The position numbers and the translations under genes are program-made. A DNA stretch of 64,000 nt from Symsagittifera roscoffensis. Taxonomy: Eukaryota; Xenacoelomorpha; Acoela; Convolutidae. Below, in pieces: positions 23,262 to 34,201 of the stretch (position 1 is the first letter of the stretch; each line of letters begins with the position of its first letter). Location: contig NC_087067.1 of assembly GCF_963678635.1 (NCBI RefSeq), positions 21,448,596 to 21,512,595 of the forward strand, given 5' to 3'. Below the pieces are notes generated by a model. It searched no databases and was not told the DNA's origin. It saw nothing but the letters and a program-made list of their open reading frames with translations.

Positions 23262-24887
23262 AGCGGTCGAGTAAATTCTTTATATATGAAGTTTACCAAA
23301 TTTAGGCTAAGATTTCTTTGATTTTATTAAAAGTAAAATCAATTTTTTAAGCTTCGTTTGTCGCTTCCCTGGCAAAAAAAACTCTAGAAAATAAAGAAAA
23401 GTTTTAGTGCGAAAATTTTAAAAAAATGTAAGCTTTTTTTCAATTTTTTTTTCAAGATAACTGTAGTTGTTTATGCCTAATTCACAAAAAATCTACGCGT
23501 TTTTGTTTTATCATCACAGGACGTACAAGAAAAAAAACACTACAAAAAAGACACCAAAAAGATTTCTGAGAATGCGGTCGAAATATTTCGTGTAACTTGC
23601 ACAGCAACCGTCTATCCTTGTTAACACTTAAATTACGTTTCTTTCAGTCCATTCGTTCCATTATTTTATAATATTTAATGTTTCGAGTCTATGTTCTGCA
23701 GTTTAACTAAAGTTAACAAGTATGAACAAAAACTTTGGTCTTTGAGTTTAGGTTGTCAGTGTTAAGCTTAAGTTTCAAAATTCATTTTCAAATTATAGTT
23801 GTAAGCTTCAAGCTTCAGTTCAAAAACATAACTTGAAAATCAACTATAAAAACCAAATCTTTTATAATGAGGTTTAAGTTTTTTCATTGCCAGGTTAGTC
23901 ACGGCGTCTTGAGCACCCTGTTCATTTTTGAGGTTTTAGTTTAAATTTTTAAATTTTAAAAGTTTAGTTTTGATGTCCAGCCTGAAATTCAAGCCTAAAA
24001 AACTGGCCCAAGCACTACGAAAATCTGATGTAATAATTTAGGTTTTCGGCTTCAAAGTTTTTTTAGATTCTATAGGTTTGATGTTTCAAAGACAAGCCTC
24101 ATGTTTTGGACTACAAAGATAATGTTTCACGCTTAAAAATCAAGGCAACTTTTGATATTTCCATTTTAAGTTTGAAAAATACATTTAAGGCTACAGAAGT
24201 CAAAGCTTTCAAGTTTGAATCTGAATTTGTAGGATTTAGAGTTCCAAACTAAAACTGCTATATCAAACATGATCAAACTTAATTTAAAATTTTTTCGCAA
24301 TAGAAAGATATTTTACCCCTGAGTTCAAAACTTAAAATATATTGTCTGCGGTTGGAGTTTTCTTTGAATGTCGTCGGTTGCAGTGCAAGTAGCACCAAAA
24401 CTGTTGCCCGCATTCACAAAAAATATTTAAAAGAAATTTTTTTAAAAAAAAGTGTTGTTTTTTTTGCGCGTGAAGACATAAGAAAACTATACATTTGCGT
24501 GGAAGTATAGTCATGCAGGCATAACCGACAACAGTTATTTTGAAAAAAAAATTATTCACACTAAATGAATAAAAATAATTTTAATAAAAGCTTACCCGAT
24601 TGAAACTAGATTCAAAAAACTTCATTCAAATATATTCATTCTCGATAGGGCAAAATATTGTGGAAAATTTCAGGGTCGTTCGAATCACGACTGAATTCAT
24701 GTTATTATTATATTTCACTTGACCCATTCTACTAATTTTTTAGCACTTAATTTTGCCTGAGAGACATAGAAAGAAAACAGAAACAAATCACACTCGAAAA
24801 CGAGGTCTATGCCAAATTTCAACGGTCCGTAATTCTTAACTGTTCAGAATTAATTCTATATTTTCATTCCAATAAAGTTATTTCCAG
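23262..24887. repeat. Non-coding, degenerate short repeats
   Basis: From about 23,690 to 24,310 the sequence is a loose series of (A)AGTTT(C)AA(G)CTT-like words with AAGCTTAAGTTTCA, AAGCTTCAAGCTTCAG and similar. This is an eroded simple-repeat tract. No gene seen. Confidence 0.45.
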
Positions 24888-25090
24888 GAAAATTAATTCC
24901 TACTGTTGTGATTAAGCACCCAGCTGAGCAAAACGGAGCGATTGTTCGCTACTTGCTTTCAGCCGTGATTCAAACGACCATGAAAAATTCCACAATAATT
25001 TGCCATAAAAACTCATTAAACACTGTTTCAGATATTATTTGTTTCAGTTTTTGTTTATGTTGGGTCAAATGGTTTGTCTTAAAGTGGTAG
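24888..25090 (+). CDS. Candidate terminal exon, family unknown
   Basis: Good acceptor (AAAGTTATTTCCAG|GA) followed by an open frame to TAG at 25,088-25,090, 67 codons entering in phase 1. The first half is protein-like: KLIPTVVIKHPAEQNGAIV then RYLLSAVIQTTMKNSTIICH. The second half is hydrophobic and Phe/Cys-rich (DIICFSFCLCWVKWF) and may be read-through beyond a donor I could not fix. No family recognised; upstream exons not found. Confidence 0.4.
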
Positions 25091-25334
25091 AGGTAAAATG
25101 AATGGCTTCCAATGAGCCATTAGACACTATTTGACGTCTTTAGAATTGTTTCGAGAATCGAATATCAAATCTTGATAGTTTTACTTCGTTAGTCTGGGTA
25201 GTAGTTTATGGTTGGAGTTTGAATTGACACCATTGGGCAGTTAGACACAAATTAAGAAAAAAGGTATAATTTAAGGAAAAATAATCAAACTTCAAATTGA
25301 TTCAAGGAAAGCCCTCTATTCATGACATGAATTG
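25091..25334. other. Non-coding stretch
   Basis: Nothing supported; leads into the duplicated retroelement debris. Confidence 0.4.
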
Positions 25335-25470
25335 TCTCACATTAATTATAGAAAAATGCGGTAAAATCTTTTAATAATAGCATGATTTGTTCCGATTTAA
25401 TGAGTAATAAATTTGACTTTAACAAAGTGACTTTTAAGACATGTTCATCAAATTGTCTTGAATATTTGGC
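25335..25470 (+). repeat. 130-bp sub-repeat, copy 1 of 4
   Basis: TCTCACATTAATTATAGAAA to about GTCTTGAATA, including GCATGATTTGTTCCGATTTA. It recurs at about 26,698, 27,398 and 28,760. Copies 1 and 3 precede the minisatellite block. Copies 2 and 4 directly follow the pol fragment. A repeat on both sides of one block is what terminal repeats of an element would look like. Confidence 0.8.
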
Positions 25471-25576
25471 GAACAAAATTGAAAAAGATATCGAAGTCTA
25501 CAGTAGGTCAACAGGGACAACTCAGCCCCCCTCAACTTCAAGGCGTAGCCCAGGACACAACCAGCGGTTCTACCTC

Positions 25577-25918
25577 AAGTGCCATAGTCAGAGCCCAAGT
25601 ACCGGTCTACCAAGTACCATAGTCAGAGCCCATGTGCCGGTCTACCAAAAGTGCCATAGTCAGAGCCCAAGAGCCGATCTACCAAAAGTGCCATAGTCAG
25701 AGCCCAAGTGCCGGTCTACCAAAAGTGCCATAGTCAGAGCCCAAGTACCGGTCTACCAAGTGCCATAGTCAGAGCCCAAGTGCCGGTCTACCAAGAAACA
25801 TAGTCAGAGCCCAAGTGCCGGTCTACCAAAAGTGCCATAGTCAGAGCCCAAGTGCCGGTCTACCAAAAGTGCCATAGTCAGAGACCAAGTGCCGGTCTAC
25901 CAAATGCCGGTCTACCTC
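25577..25918 (+). repeat. 36-bp minisatellite
   Basis: Tandem units of GTGCCATAGTCAGAGCCCAA plus GTGCCGGTCTACCAA with variable A spacers. About nine units with point variants (ACATAG, AGAGACC). Much more GC-rich than the surroundings. There are no unique spacers between units, so this is a minisatellite and not an array of another kind. The first units are read through by an open frame from 25,382. Confidence 0.93.
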
Positions 25919-26473
25919 AAGTTTTTTCACATCCATTTTGTGCTTATGCTTGAAAAATATAGTCAATCTACAAAACTTCTAGACCAAAAACTGAAAAAAA
26001 ACAGGCCTGATTAAATTTTTCAGTAAATCTCCCCCTCAATCAAAAATCATTGTGCTTGTGCTCGTCAGCCAAAACCCAAACTGTGCTAGATCTTATTAAT
26101 TGTGCTAAGTTTTTTTTGTGCAGTCTTTATTAGCAAAAACTTAAGAAATCCACAACCCTAGATATGTAATGCTAGTCTTCAATTGGTCAATTTAATTTTA
26201 ATCCTCGGAGTATTAAGGTAGTACCTGAACACACACCGAAAAAAAACGTTCCCACTTATACAAAAAAAAACTACTGATAGCAAAAACCCGATAGCGAAAA
26301 ATTTCTAGCCCAAAACTAGCTGCTGCAAATTTTCAAAAGCCCATTTTTTCCGAAACGTTTTCTTTAAACCCATAACTACAAAAGGTTTTACTAGCCACAT
26401 CTACAAAAACTTTCTACAAAAAATTTGAAAGTCTCAAAATTTTTTTACTCATTTGAACTTTTAAAAAACCGTT

Positions 26474-26748
26474 GAAAAAAGTGTCACCGCTTAGTCCTTA
26501 ACAATAATTTAAAAGAATCACTCGAAAAAGATGACCTCGTGTGGATACTTGAGGACTTCACACCACGAGGCATCTGGCCACTGGGTCGAGTGTTAGAAGT
26601 TTTTACCGGCTCGGATGGAATCGCGCGCGCGTGTAAACTGAAAACAGCCCTAGGTATTTTAACGAGACCAGCGGTGAAACTTGCCCTCGTATCCTTAAAC
26701 ATTAATTATAGAAAAATGTCTCACATTATCTATAGAAAAATGGGGTAA
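26474..26748 (+). pseudogene. BEL/Pao-type pol C-terminal fragment, copy 1
   Basis: Open for about 90 codons. It contains DDLVWILEDFTPRG, then WPLGRVLEVFTGSDG, a stretch of basic residues, and GILTRPAVKLALV. This arrangement (hydrophobic strand, PRG.WPLGRV, GxDG.xR, LxRPxxKL) is the hallmark of the domain that follows integrase at the end of BEL/Pao polyproteins (DUF5641). No integrase core, RT or gag is present upstream, so it is a 3-prime remnant. It is followed directly by the 130-bp sub-repeat. Confidence 0.8.
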
Positions 26749-26855
26749 AATTTTTAAAATAATAGCATGATTTGTTCCGATTTAATGAGTAAAAAATTTG
26801 ACTTCAACAAAATGACTTTTAAGACATGTTCATCAAATTGTCTTGAATACCCTCG
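26698..26855 (+). repeat. 130-bp sub-repeat, copy 2 of 4
   Basis: Follows the pol fragment without a gap. It has two overlapping starts (ATTAATTATAGAAAAATG and ATTATCTATAGAAAAATGGGG) and then the shared GCATGATTTGTTCCGATTTA block. Confidence 0.8.
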
Positions 26856-27639
26856 AAACCTGAAAAAATAAGAATGAAAACTTAAGTTTGCTGTTTTAAA
26901 AATGAACTCTTTTAAATGAATGAAATAAAATCATTATTTTGAAACAAATAAAATCATTTACCAAATAATTGTTAATAAGTAGTAGAGATTAGATACTCTT
27001 TTTTAGTAAAAAAAAATTTCTCGAAAAAATTAAATGAAGTAATAAGTAAGTACCGATGAGAACTATTAGTGAAAAACTACTTAAAACGCTTCGAAAATTA
27101 TAATCTTATTTTTTCAATCTTTATTAAGATATCCTTATTCATCGTAAGGTTTTCTGCCGGACTGTACTTTTTTTCAGTGATAGAAGTTTTAAAACTAACT
27201 CATGAAGGTCAGACTATTTGAGACGTGAAATTTCCAAATCTAAATTATCTGAGCTCAGTCAGTTTAGTTTTGAAGTTCAACCAGTTCTAAACTAGTATTT
27301 ATAAAACAACTCTATTATTGATAATTTATCACTATAAAGTACTGCTAACTAACCAATCATATTTCATCTCTAACTCTTTCATAACTAACATATATCATCT
27401 CACATTAATTATAGAAAAATGCGGTAAAATCTTTTAATAATAGCATGATTTGTTCCGATTTAATGAGTAATAAATTTGACTTCAACAAAGTGACTTTTAA
27501 GACATGATCATCAAATTTCTTGAATATTTGGCGACCAAAATTGAAAAAGATATCGAAGTCTACAGTAGGTCAACAGGGACAACTCAGCCCCCCTCAACTT
27601 CAAGGTGCGGCCCAGGACACAACCAGCGGTTCTACCTCA

Positions 27640-27975
27640 AGTGCCATAGTCAGAGCCCAAGTGCCGGTCTACCAAGTACCATAGTCAGAGCCCATGTGCC
27701 GGTCTACCAAAAGTGCCATAGTCAGAGCCCAAGAGCCGATCTACCAAAAGTGCCATAGTCAGAGCCCAAGTGCCGGTCTACCAAAAGTGCCATAGTCAGA
27801 GCCCAAGTACCGGTCTACCAAGTGCCATAGTCAGAGCCCAAGTGCCGGTCTACCAAGTACCATAGTCAGAGCCCAAGTGCCGGTCTACCAAAAGTGCCAT
27901 AGTCAGAGCCCAAGTGCCGGTCTACCAAAAGTGCCATAGGCAGAGAACAAGTGCCGGTCTACCAAATGCCGGTCT
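27640..27975 (+). repeat. 36-bp minisatellite, second copy
   Basis: Same unit as at 25,577 with the same number and near-identical order of variants. The array was therefore duplicated as part of the 2.04-kb segment rather than expanded independently. Confidence 0.93.
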
Positions 27976-28535
27976 ACCTCAAGTTTTTTCACATCCATTT
28001 TGTGCTTATGCTTGAAAACTATAATCAATCTACAAAACTTCTAGACCAAAAACTGAAAAAAAACAGACCTGATTAAATTTTTCAGTAAATCTCCCCCTCA
28101 ATCAAAAATCATTGTGCTTGTGCTCGTCAGCCAAAACCCAGTCTGTGCTAGATCTTATTAATTGTGCTAAGTTTTTTTTGTGCAGTCTTTATTAGCAAAA
28201 ACTTAAGAAATCCACAACCCTAGATATGTAATGCTAGTCTTCAATTGGTCAATTTAATTTTAATCCTCGGAGTATTAAGGTAGTACCTGAACACACACCG
28301 AAAAAAACGTTCCAACTTACACAAAAAAAACTACTGATAGCCAAAATCCGATAGCCAAAACTTTCTAGCCCAAAACTAGCTGCTGCAAATTTTCAAGAGC
28401 CCATTTTTTCCGAAACGTTTACTTTAAACCCATAACTACAAAAGGTTTTACTAGCCACATCTACAAAAACTTTCTACAAAAATTTTGAAAGTCTCAAAAT
28501 TTTTTTTACTCATTTGAACTTTTAAAAAAACCGTT

Positions 28536-28810
28536 GAAAAAAGTGTCACCGCTTAGTCCTTAACAATAATTTAAATGAATCACTCGAAAAAAATGACCTC
28601 GTGTGGATACTTGAGGACTTCACACCACGAGGCATCTGGCCACTGGGTCGAGTGTTAGAAGTTTTTACCGGCTCGGATGGCATCGCGCGCTCGTGTAAAC
28701 TGAAAACAGCCCTAGATATTTTAACGAGACCAGCGGTGAAACTTGCCCTCGTATCCTTAAACATTAATTATAGAAAAATGTCTCACATTATCTATAGAAA
28801 AATGGGGTAA
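28536..28810 (+). pseudogene. BEL/Pao-type pol C-terminal fragment, copy 2
   Basis: Same domain as at 26,474 with a few substitutions (for example SC for AC after GIAR, and DI for GI before LTRPAV). No RT or integrase core upstream. It is open and similarly truncated. Confidence 0.8.
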
Positions 28811-29338
28811 AATTTTTAAAATAATAGCATGATTTGTTCCGATTTAATGAGTAAAAAATTTGACTTCAACAAAATGACTTTTAAGACATGTTCATCAAAT
28901 TGTCTTGAATACCCTCGAAACCTGAAAAAATAAGAATGAAAACTTAAGTTTGCTGTTTTAAAAATGAACTCTTTTAAATGAATGAAATAAAATCATTATT
29001 TTGAAACAAATAAAATCATTTACCAAATAATTGTTAATATGTAGTAGAGATTAGATACTCTTTTTTAGTAAAAAAAATTTCTTGAAAAATTAAATGAAGT
29101 AATAAGTAAGTACCGATGAGAACTATTAGTGAAAAACTACTTAAAACGCTTCGAAAATGATAATCTTATTTTTTCAATCTTTATTAAGATATCCTTATTC
29201 ATCGTAAGGTTTTCTGCCGGACTGTACTTTTTTTCAGTGATAGAAGTTTTAAAACTAACTCATGAAGGTCTGACTATTTGAGACGCGAAATTTCCAAATC
29301 TAAATTATCTGAGCTCAGTCGGTTTAGTTTTGAAGTTC

Positions 29339-29764
29339 AACCAGTTCTAAACTATTATTTATAAAACAACTCTATTACTGATAATTTATCACTATAAAGT
29401 ATTGCTAACTAACCGATCATATTTCATCTCTAACATTGACACCTATTTGAAAAAGCTGAAACTACTTGTAGTCTTAGCACCAGAACAAATTGAAAAAAAA
29501 ACTTTGAATACAGTTGTTCTCCTTCTGGATAAACTCCAAGAACTAACTTGCATAGACCAGCATACACTAGATCTTTCGAGACCAGGAGATATAAGAGTAA
29601 GATAAAGATTGGTATTAGACTAAGTAGTTGCAGGAATCTATCCGGCCGAAAATAAGATAGCGTAACGAGCAGACGGCGTACCTCATCTGAAATTACTATA
29701 TGATTATAACCAGTAGGTCATAACTCAGAACGTCTTTTTCGAGCTTCGCTGGTCTGTCGGATAG
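29339..29764 (+). repeat. 0.4-kb LTR-like direct repeat, left copy
   Basis: 426 bp starting AACCAGTTCTAAACTA and ending GGTCTGTCGGATAG. The right copy is at 42,677-43,078 in the same orientation, a fragment lies at 21,410, and its first 90 bp also lie at about 27,289. It follows BEL/Pao pol debris on one side and precedes the Gypsy-class composite on the other. It may be the LTR (or its inner part) of either. I could not identify TG..CA ends or a target duplication. Confidence 0.75.
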
Positions 29765-30213
29765 TTTAATAGAAATGATCCTACGTCTCAATAAGTTTGC
29801 GCCAAATTTTCAAACAATACCAGAAATACCAGGTATTGAAAGAAGACCAAGATCGTAGCGTGAAAAACGACCAGGAAAGTGATCACTCTGCTACATGATA
29901 GTACTAAGGAAACAAAATTTTTTGTATTTAGAGTACTTAATGCAGTAAATTTAAATTTTCATTTACTGACATGAAAATATTTTGAAGAAAAAATTCTTCA
30001 ACAACTTTACTGGTGCTAAACCTACTATCTATACAAAAACAAATGATAAAAGGAGCACAAGCCATTTCATTTAACTTTTGAATAAAAAAACTCATTGAGT
30101 AAAAAATACAAAATTTAGTTAGATTTAAAAATTATTGTTAGTTTTATTTTTATAAATTAATATATACGATTTTCCTCATCCCAGCTTGATCACCTAAAAC
30201 AAAAGCAAACCTA
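29765..30213. other. Non-coding interval before element copy A
   Basis: AT-rich, no coding. If the 0.4-kb repeat is a 5-prime LTR, this would be leader sequence. It ends CAAACCTAGGT, which is shared with the far end of copy B. Confidence 0.4.
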
Positions 30214-30334
30214 GGTAAGGTCGGAACTAGAAAGCACAGATCTTCGAGAAAAAATTGATATTCTGGGGGAAACAACGAAGGAACCTAGGAAACAGGGACT
30301 AAAGCTAAATGTTATATCGGGTAAAATCTTTGGC

Positions 30335-31135
30335 ATGACGAAAGAAGCAACGAAGATAATGTCCATTATTTCGGTCGCAGGACACCAGGTGTCCAAGAAC
30401 TTGAGTGAACCGTCCGAGATCACGCTGGTACACCCGGACATTTATGCGGACTACCTGAGAGAGAAGGATCTCAAGTTGGACTCCAGGGCATTGCGAGCGC
30501 TGCTCACGACAGGAGGTCCGAAACTAATGAAAGTAGATGGAAATTACATCAAAGTCTATGGCCCATATCCGATCCTGATGAATGTGGACGGCATTAACAT
30601 CTACACGAAGGCTCACGTGACTGATGCAAGTGACCAAGTAGACCCTATATACATTGGTCGAGAAGAGCTTAAGGTGCGACGAATCGGACATAACTCCATG
30701 CTTGAACAGGATGCAGCTCACATAGGTTGCGAAGCCGATCTTGCAGCACATGTGCTGGATGTGCAGGGCAGACAATTTTCAGTAAAAGGACTGTTAGACA
30801 CGGGAGCAGTGGTCAGCGTCATGCCAGTCAGCACCTGGGCTGATATGGACTTCGACAGGTCGGATCTGATACCCACCAATATCAGACTGGCAGCTGCCAA
30901 TCAAGGAGCAATCTATGTGACAGGACGGACCACGATCATATCAATGCAGCTTGGAGGAAGACATCTTTGGATGAGCTTCCTGGTGGTGGAAAGTTTGGAC
31001 GAATCCGATCAATTCATCCTGGGGAGGGACTTCGTACGCAACTTTGATGTCACGATCGAACTCAACGATGGGTCGATCAGGATCAAACACTCTAGGAGGA
31101 AGTATGAAAAGAAACCTCTTTTAATAAGATCTTAA
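30335..31135 (+). pseudogene. Retropepsin (protease) region of copy A
   Basis: Open for 266 codons from ATG. The catalytic motif LLDTGAVVSVMPVSTW lies at about residues 152-167 and the second conserved block QFILGRDFVRNFDVTIEL lies near residue 230, as in Ty3/Gypsy aspartic proteases. The N-terminal 150 residues (KIMSIISVAGHQV, SEPSEITLVHPDIYADYL) are the linker that follows the zinc knuckle. The frame stops just before the point where RT should begin. It is longer than the copy-B equivalent, which has lost about 37 nt and gained a stop. The element is dead, so the intact frame is probably incidental. Confidence 0.85.
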
Positions 31136-31199
31136 TGAACCAGGCAGAGGTGCGGATTTTCCTGGATCAAAAAGTTAGATTGAAGCCAAACCAAACCAA

Positions 31200-31526
31200 G
31201 CCGTGGAGAATCGTGCTCTTGCCTGGCTGAAAACCTATTTGATGGACCAAAGTTATATTGGTCGTTGGATCGTGCGCCTGAATGGATACCGCATGATCGT
31301 AGAGCACCGTACCCGTGACAAGCACAAAATGCTGATAGCCTCAGTAAAAATACAGAATTCTATGAGCGACTAGAAGATAAGCAGGCTAAGCAAGCAGAAA
31401 TCAAAGACGGAATTTCTTTCCTAGATAAGGAGACCTACGATAAACTACCACTCACTAGGTGGCTGGACAGTCAGGGCACCCCATACCAGGACACCCTGAA
31501 CTTCCGGTGGAGACGGCCGCTGAGAT
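31200..31526 (+). pseudogene. RNase H C-terminal remnant of copy A
   Basis: NRALAWLKTYLMDQSYIG, RWIVRLNGYRMIVEHRT and, after a 1-2-nt deletion, NADSLSKN correspond to the end of Gypsy-class RNase H (DHxAL...RW...HxxGxxNxADxLSR). Everything from the protease end through RT to mid RNase H is missing. The frame is broken at AAGCACAAAATGC relative to copy B. Confidence 0.8.
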
Positions 31527-31630
31527 AAAGGTTTTGGCCAGGGGTGAGCCTGTCCCGCTAGATCTGCTAGTCCGATCCAATCTGGTACAACAAGAGCTTA
31601 CTAGGCTGTATAGCCCTGCTAAATAGGACA

Positions 31631-32542
31631 GTGAACGTGGCGTCGGACGTCATGGAGAAGCTCCGTGACTTGCTAGATAGAGAAGTGGATAGGCATGATC
31701 GTGAGTGGATGGAGACCATGCAGCGGTTGACCGTCACTGAGAGTACAGAGAAAAGGCCAGTGACCATACGCAGTCGAGAAGTTGAACGGGATTGCCGGTC
31801 GATAGTGAACCAGATGGTGAACTTAATGCCGAAAGTTGTCTTGTTGAGGACTTCGTTCACGGATCATCGGACATCGACCCATGTCCAAGCCACTGAAGAA
31901 GTCAGGGTCGAGTCAAAAACCAGCTTTACGAGAAAGGTACATTTCACCGATGCAAGGGAAGAATATGAGCCGAGCTCGGATTTTTCATCCGGCGACAAGA
32001 CACTGTCCGGGGAGTCAGGCACTTTCGAGCCGGGACAGGACGACTTGTCCGGGGAGAGAATGCTGGGACAACCGAGGGACAGAATGTTGTCCGGGGAGCC
32101 GGATTCAAAGCGATCGAGGGACAGGATTTTGTCCGGGGAGTCGAGAAACATCACAGACAGATTGGAACATAATGATGTGGAATCCATCGGCGCGAGTAAT
32201 GACTCGAGGCCTCAGTCCTGGGAGAACACATCGGAAACTACTTCCAATTCTGATGTTTCGGAGATTTCGATTCATTCCTTGTTGGTGGAATGGAAACAGC
32301 GTGGGTTGGACCGGGAAATGCATCAGGACCCAGGCATAGACAGGCATACCTCCGATGAGGAGGGCACTGTAGTGGATGATGCCGCAGATGAGCTCGAACT
32401 GATAGCAGTGTCTAAACGCCCAACCAGATTACTTCCACCCGGTACGGTCGTCCGTACCAACCTGGAATCATCTGTGCAGGAAGCAACACCTTTGAAGAAG
32501 ATATGGTGTGTCAAATTGATGGATAATGCGCATGCCCCGTAG
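31631..32542 (+). pseudogene. 303-codon spacer frame between RNase H and integrase, copy A
   Basis: Uninterrupted acidic frame. The N-terminal third is helical and charged (LRDLLDREVDRHDREWME). The middle contains four or more (R/K/D)xLSGE repeats (KTLSGESG, DDLSGE, RMLSGEPDS, RILSGES). The C-terminal third is rich in Ser, Asp and Glu, ending LPPGTVVRTNLESS. The equivalent frame in copy B (36,844-37,755) is also 303 codons and open. In Gypsy-class pol this position is normally an unstructured tether. No enzymatic motif seen. Confidence 0.75.
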
Positions 32543-32563
32543 ATAATAAGCGGACAATTAAAC

Positions 32564-33587
32564 GTGGTAAGGACGTATGTGAAAGCCAGATACCGGCTTT
32601 TGGATCTCTTAAGTGCTCAACGAATTGATAGAATGACGAGCAATCTGAAGAGATGGATCGAGAGCGGAGCACCTGACAGAGGAGATTTAGAGAAAGACAG
32701 CTATAAGATCTTGAAGCAATTTTATCTGAAGAGAAAAGATTTGTTGTACCTGAACAAAGACGGAATCGTAGCCTGTAAACGCAAGGAAGATGACAAAGTC
32801 CTTTACAAGTATAATTCAATAGTGTTAATAGAATTGCTCTTTCGTGAAATAGAAATGCTCTTTCGTTCACATGATCAGATGGGCCATCAAGGCGTGGACA
32901 AATTGTACAACAGGATACAGAAACGATTCGAATGGCCTGGTTTGAAGAAGGCTTGTGAAAATTGGATCTCTGCATGCTTGTCGTGTCAACAGGCGAAGGA
33001 CTCCAGGAAACTGAGGTTCCCCTGCAGTCAATAGAGTCATCGTTATTCAACGAAGTGGTGCAAATTGATCATCAGAAGATATGCATGACAGCCACATGAA
33101 AAGCTGAAAATGATTGATCATTTCACGAAATACGCAGAGACGGCACCCTGCATAACAGCGTCAGCGGAAGAAACGTGCGTTCACTTGATGAATATATGGA
33201 TAGCGAGACACGGCTGCCCCATCACATTCCAATCAGACAATAGCAAAGCATTCGTGGGTGATCTCACGAAGGAGTTAATGAAGAGGTTATCACCCACAAA
33301 CGAATGGCCTAGTTGAAAGGCAAAATCGCACGTTGGTATCCATGTTGAGAGTTTATTGCTCACGCTACATGGATGACTGGGATAGACACTTGCCGCAATA
33401 GATGGGCGCTTATAACAGCACAGAACATTCCACCACGGGAATAAGTCCGCATATGATGCTAACTGGTCACGAGAAAGCTCTTCCATTAACGTTCTTCTAC
33501 CCTGAGAACGAAGGAAAGAAGACAGCACCGCAAACGTACGTGCGTGATGTTATTAGAAGACAGCAGGACCTCAATGACTTACAATGA
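32564..33587 (+). pseudogene. Integrase of copy A, broken
   Basis: The HHCC zinc-binding domain is intact in 32,564-33,034 (H..MGHQG, then CLSCQQAK). The catalytic core is interrupted: about 20 nt before the first Asp are replaced by a stop-containing stretch near 33,097. The core resumes (MIDHFTKYAET, then FQSDNSKAF). A deletion of about 29 nt near 33,287 removes the segment before the catalytic Glu, and the E is seen in LVERQN out of frame. A TAG at 33,399-33,401 (LPQ-stop-MGAYNSTEH) is shared with copy B. The usual integrase C-terminal domain is absent; the frame ends QQDLNDLQ at 33,587. Confidence 0.88.
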
Positions 33588-33589
33588 GC

Positions 33590-34201
33590 AGAATTTTTCA
33601 AGAAATGTCACTGTCAGAACTAGAAACGCCTCATCACTTATAAGAAATTGAACGAACACAAATTTTACAATCACCTGCACTCACAGTATTACAAGCATTT
33701 TACGCAGGATATTTATTATCAGGCAACAGATCAAAGTTTATAGATTAAGAAGGAAATATATTATGGTAATACACATAAACAAAAAAAGTATCTCCATTAT
33801 ATGTAATTGAAGATAAAAGATGTTACAAAAGAATCCCTATATTCTACAAAAAAAAGTACATTTTGTTGACACTCTTTCTAGACGAACATGTTTTTGGGAT
33901 ACAGCCGTCCCATTTGAATCTGAAAATAGCCACAATGTTGTACACCTATATCAAGATGAAGGTAAACACTATCTTCTCACACCAAACCCTACACTTATGC
34001 CACCAATAAAGAATTTTCACAGAAAGTATCAGAGCTATTGCTAGAAACCCAATTATAGACTTACAATCAATAGGTATCAATAGGTACTTCAGATCTAATA
34101 TACAACATCTTATTCGGACAAAACAATTCCAAGAACTCGTCAAATAAATGTATACCATACAAAGACAATCCATTGATCAAAATTTAAGAAAACTTGCAGA
34201 A
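33590..34201 (+). pseudogene. Envelope-like remnant of copy A, truncated
   Basis: Starts at an ATG overlapping the end of the integrase frame (AATGAGC at 33,583-33,590). Broken by several stops and frameshifts. Recognisable pieces on successive frames are a Cys-Tyr-rich part near 33,820, FWDTAVPFESENSHN, a YLLTPNPTL block and a helical segment with IARNPIIDLQSIGIN (34,035-34,080). Together they look like the C-terminal half of a viral-type surface glycoprotein ectodomain. The piece ends abruptly at 34,201 where copy-B gag sequence begins. Nucleotide composition (A/C-rich, G-poor) differs sharply from pol. Assignment as envelope is inference. Confidence 0.5.

Larger units (their letters stand above)
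25335..27374 (+). repeat. 2.04-kb segmental duplication, unit 1 (BEL/Pao debris)
   Basis: Nearly identical to 27,398-29,434; 23 bp separate the units. The order within a unit is: a 130-bp sub-repeat, a short open frame, a 36-bp minisatellite, non-coding sequence, a BEL/Pao-type pol C-terminal fragment, the 130-bp sub-repeat again, AT-rich sequence, and the beginning of the 0.4-kb LTR-like repeat (AACCAGTTCTAAACTAG at about 27,290). Confidence 0.93.
27398..29434 (+). repeat. 2.04-kb segmental duplication, unit 2
   Basis: Second unit, same internal order as unit 1. Copies of the sub-repeat lie at 27,398 and about 28,760 and the minisatellite at about 27,640-27,975. Unlike unit 1 it continues uninterrupted into the full 0.4-kb LTR-like repeat (29,339-29,764). 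Unit 2 therefore looks like the ancestral end and unit 1 the truncated copy. Confidence 0.93.
30214..34201 (+). mobile_element. Gypsy-class element, tandem copy A (5-prime truncated, RT-less)
   Basis: Homologous throughout to copy B (35,445-39,453) at a spacing of 5.23-5.25 kb, with scattered substitutions and small indels. The order is protease, a short RNase H remnant, a 303-codon spacer frame, integrase zinc finger and core, then an envelope-like remnant. The gag and the first CCHC region are missing: copy A begins in the linker between zinc knuckle and protease. Both reverse transcriptase and the first half of RNase H are absent. It ends where copy B gag begins (34,202). Confidence 0.9.

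Noticed and set aside
25577-27975. A CRISPR-like impression from regular 36-bp repeats
   Set aside because: Units are contiguous with no unique spacers, and the context is eukaryotic retroelement debris.
33590-34201. The segment between integrase and gag taken as a shared LTR (it ends TTGCA)
   Set aside because: No primer site follows, it contains protein-like blocks continued by the membrane anchor downstream of copy B, and it has no TG start.
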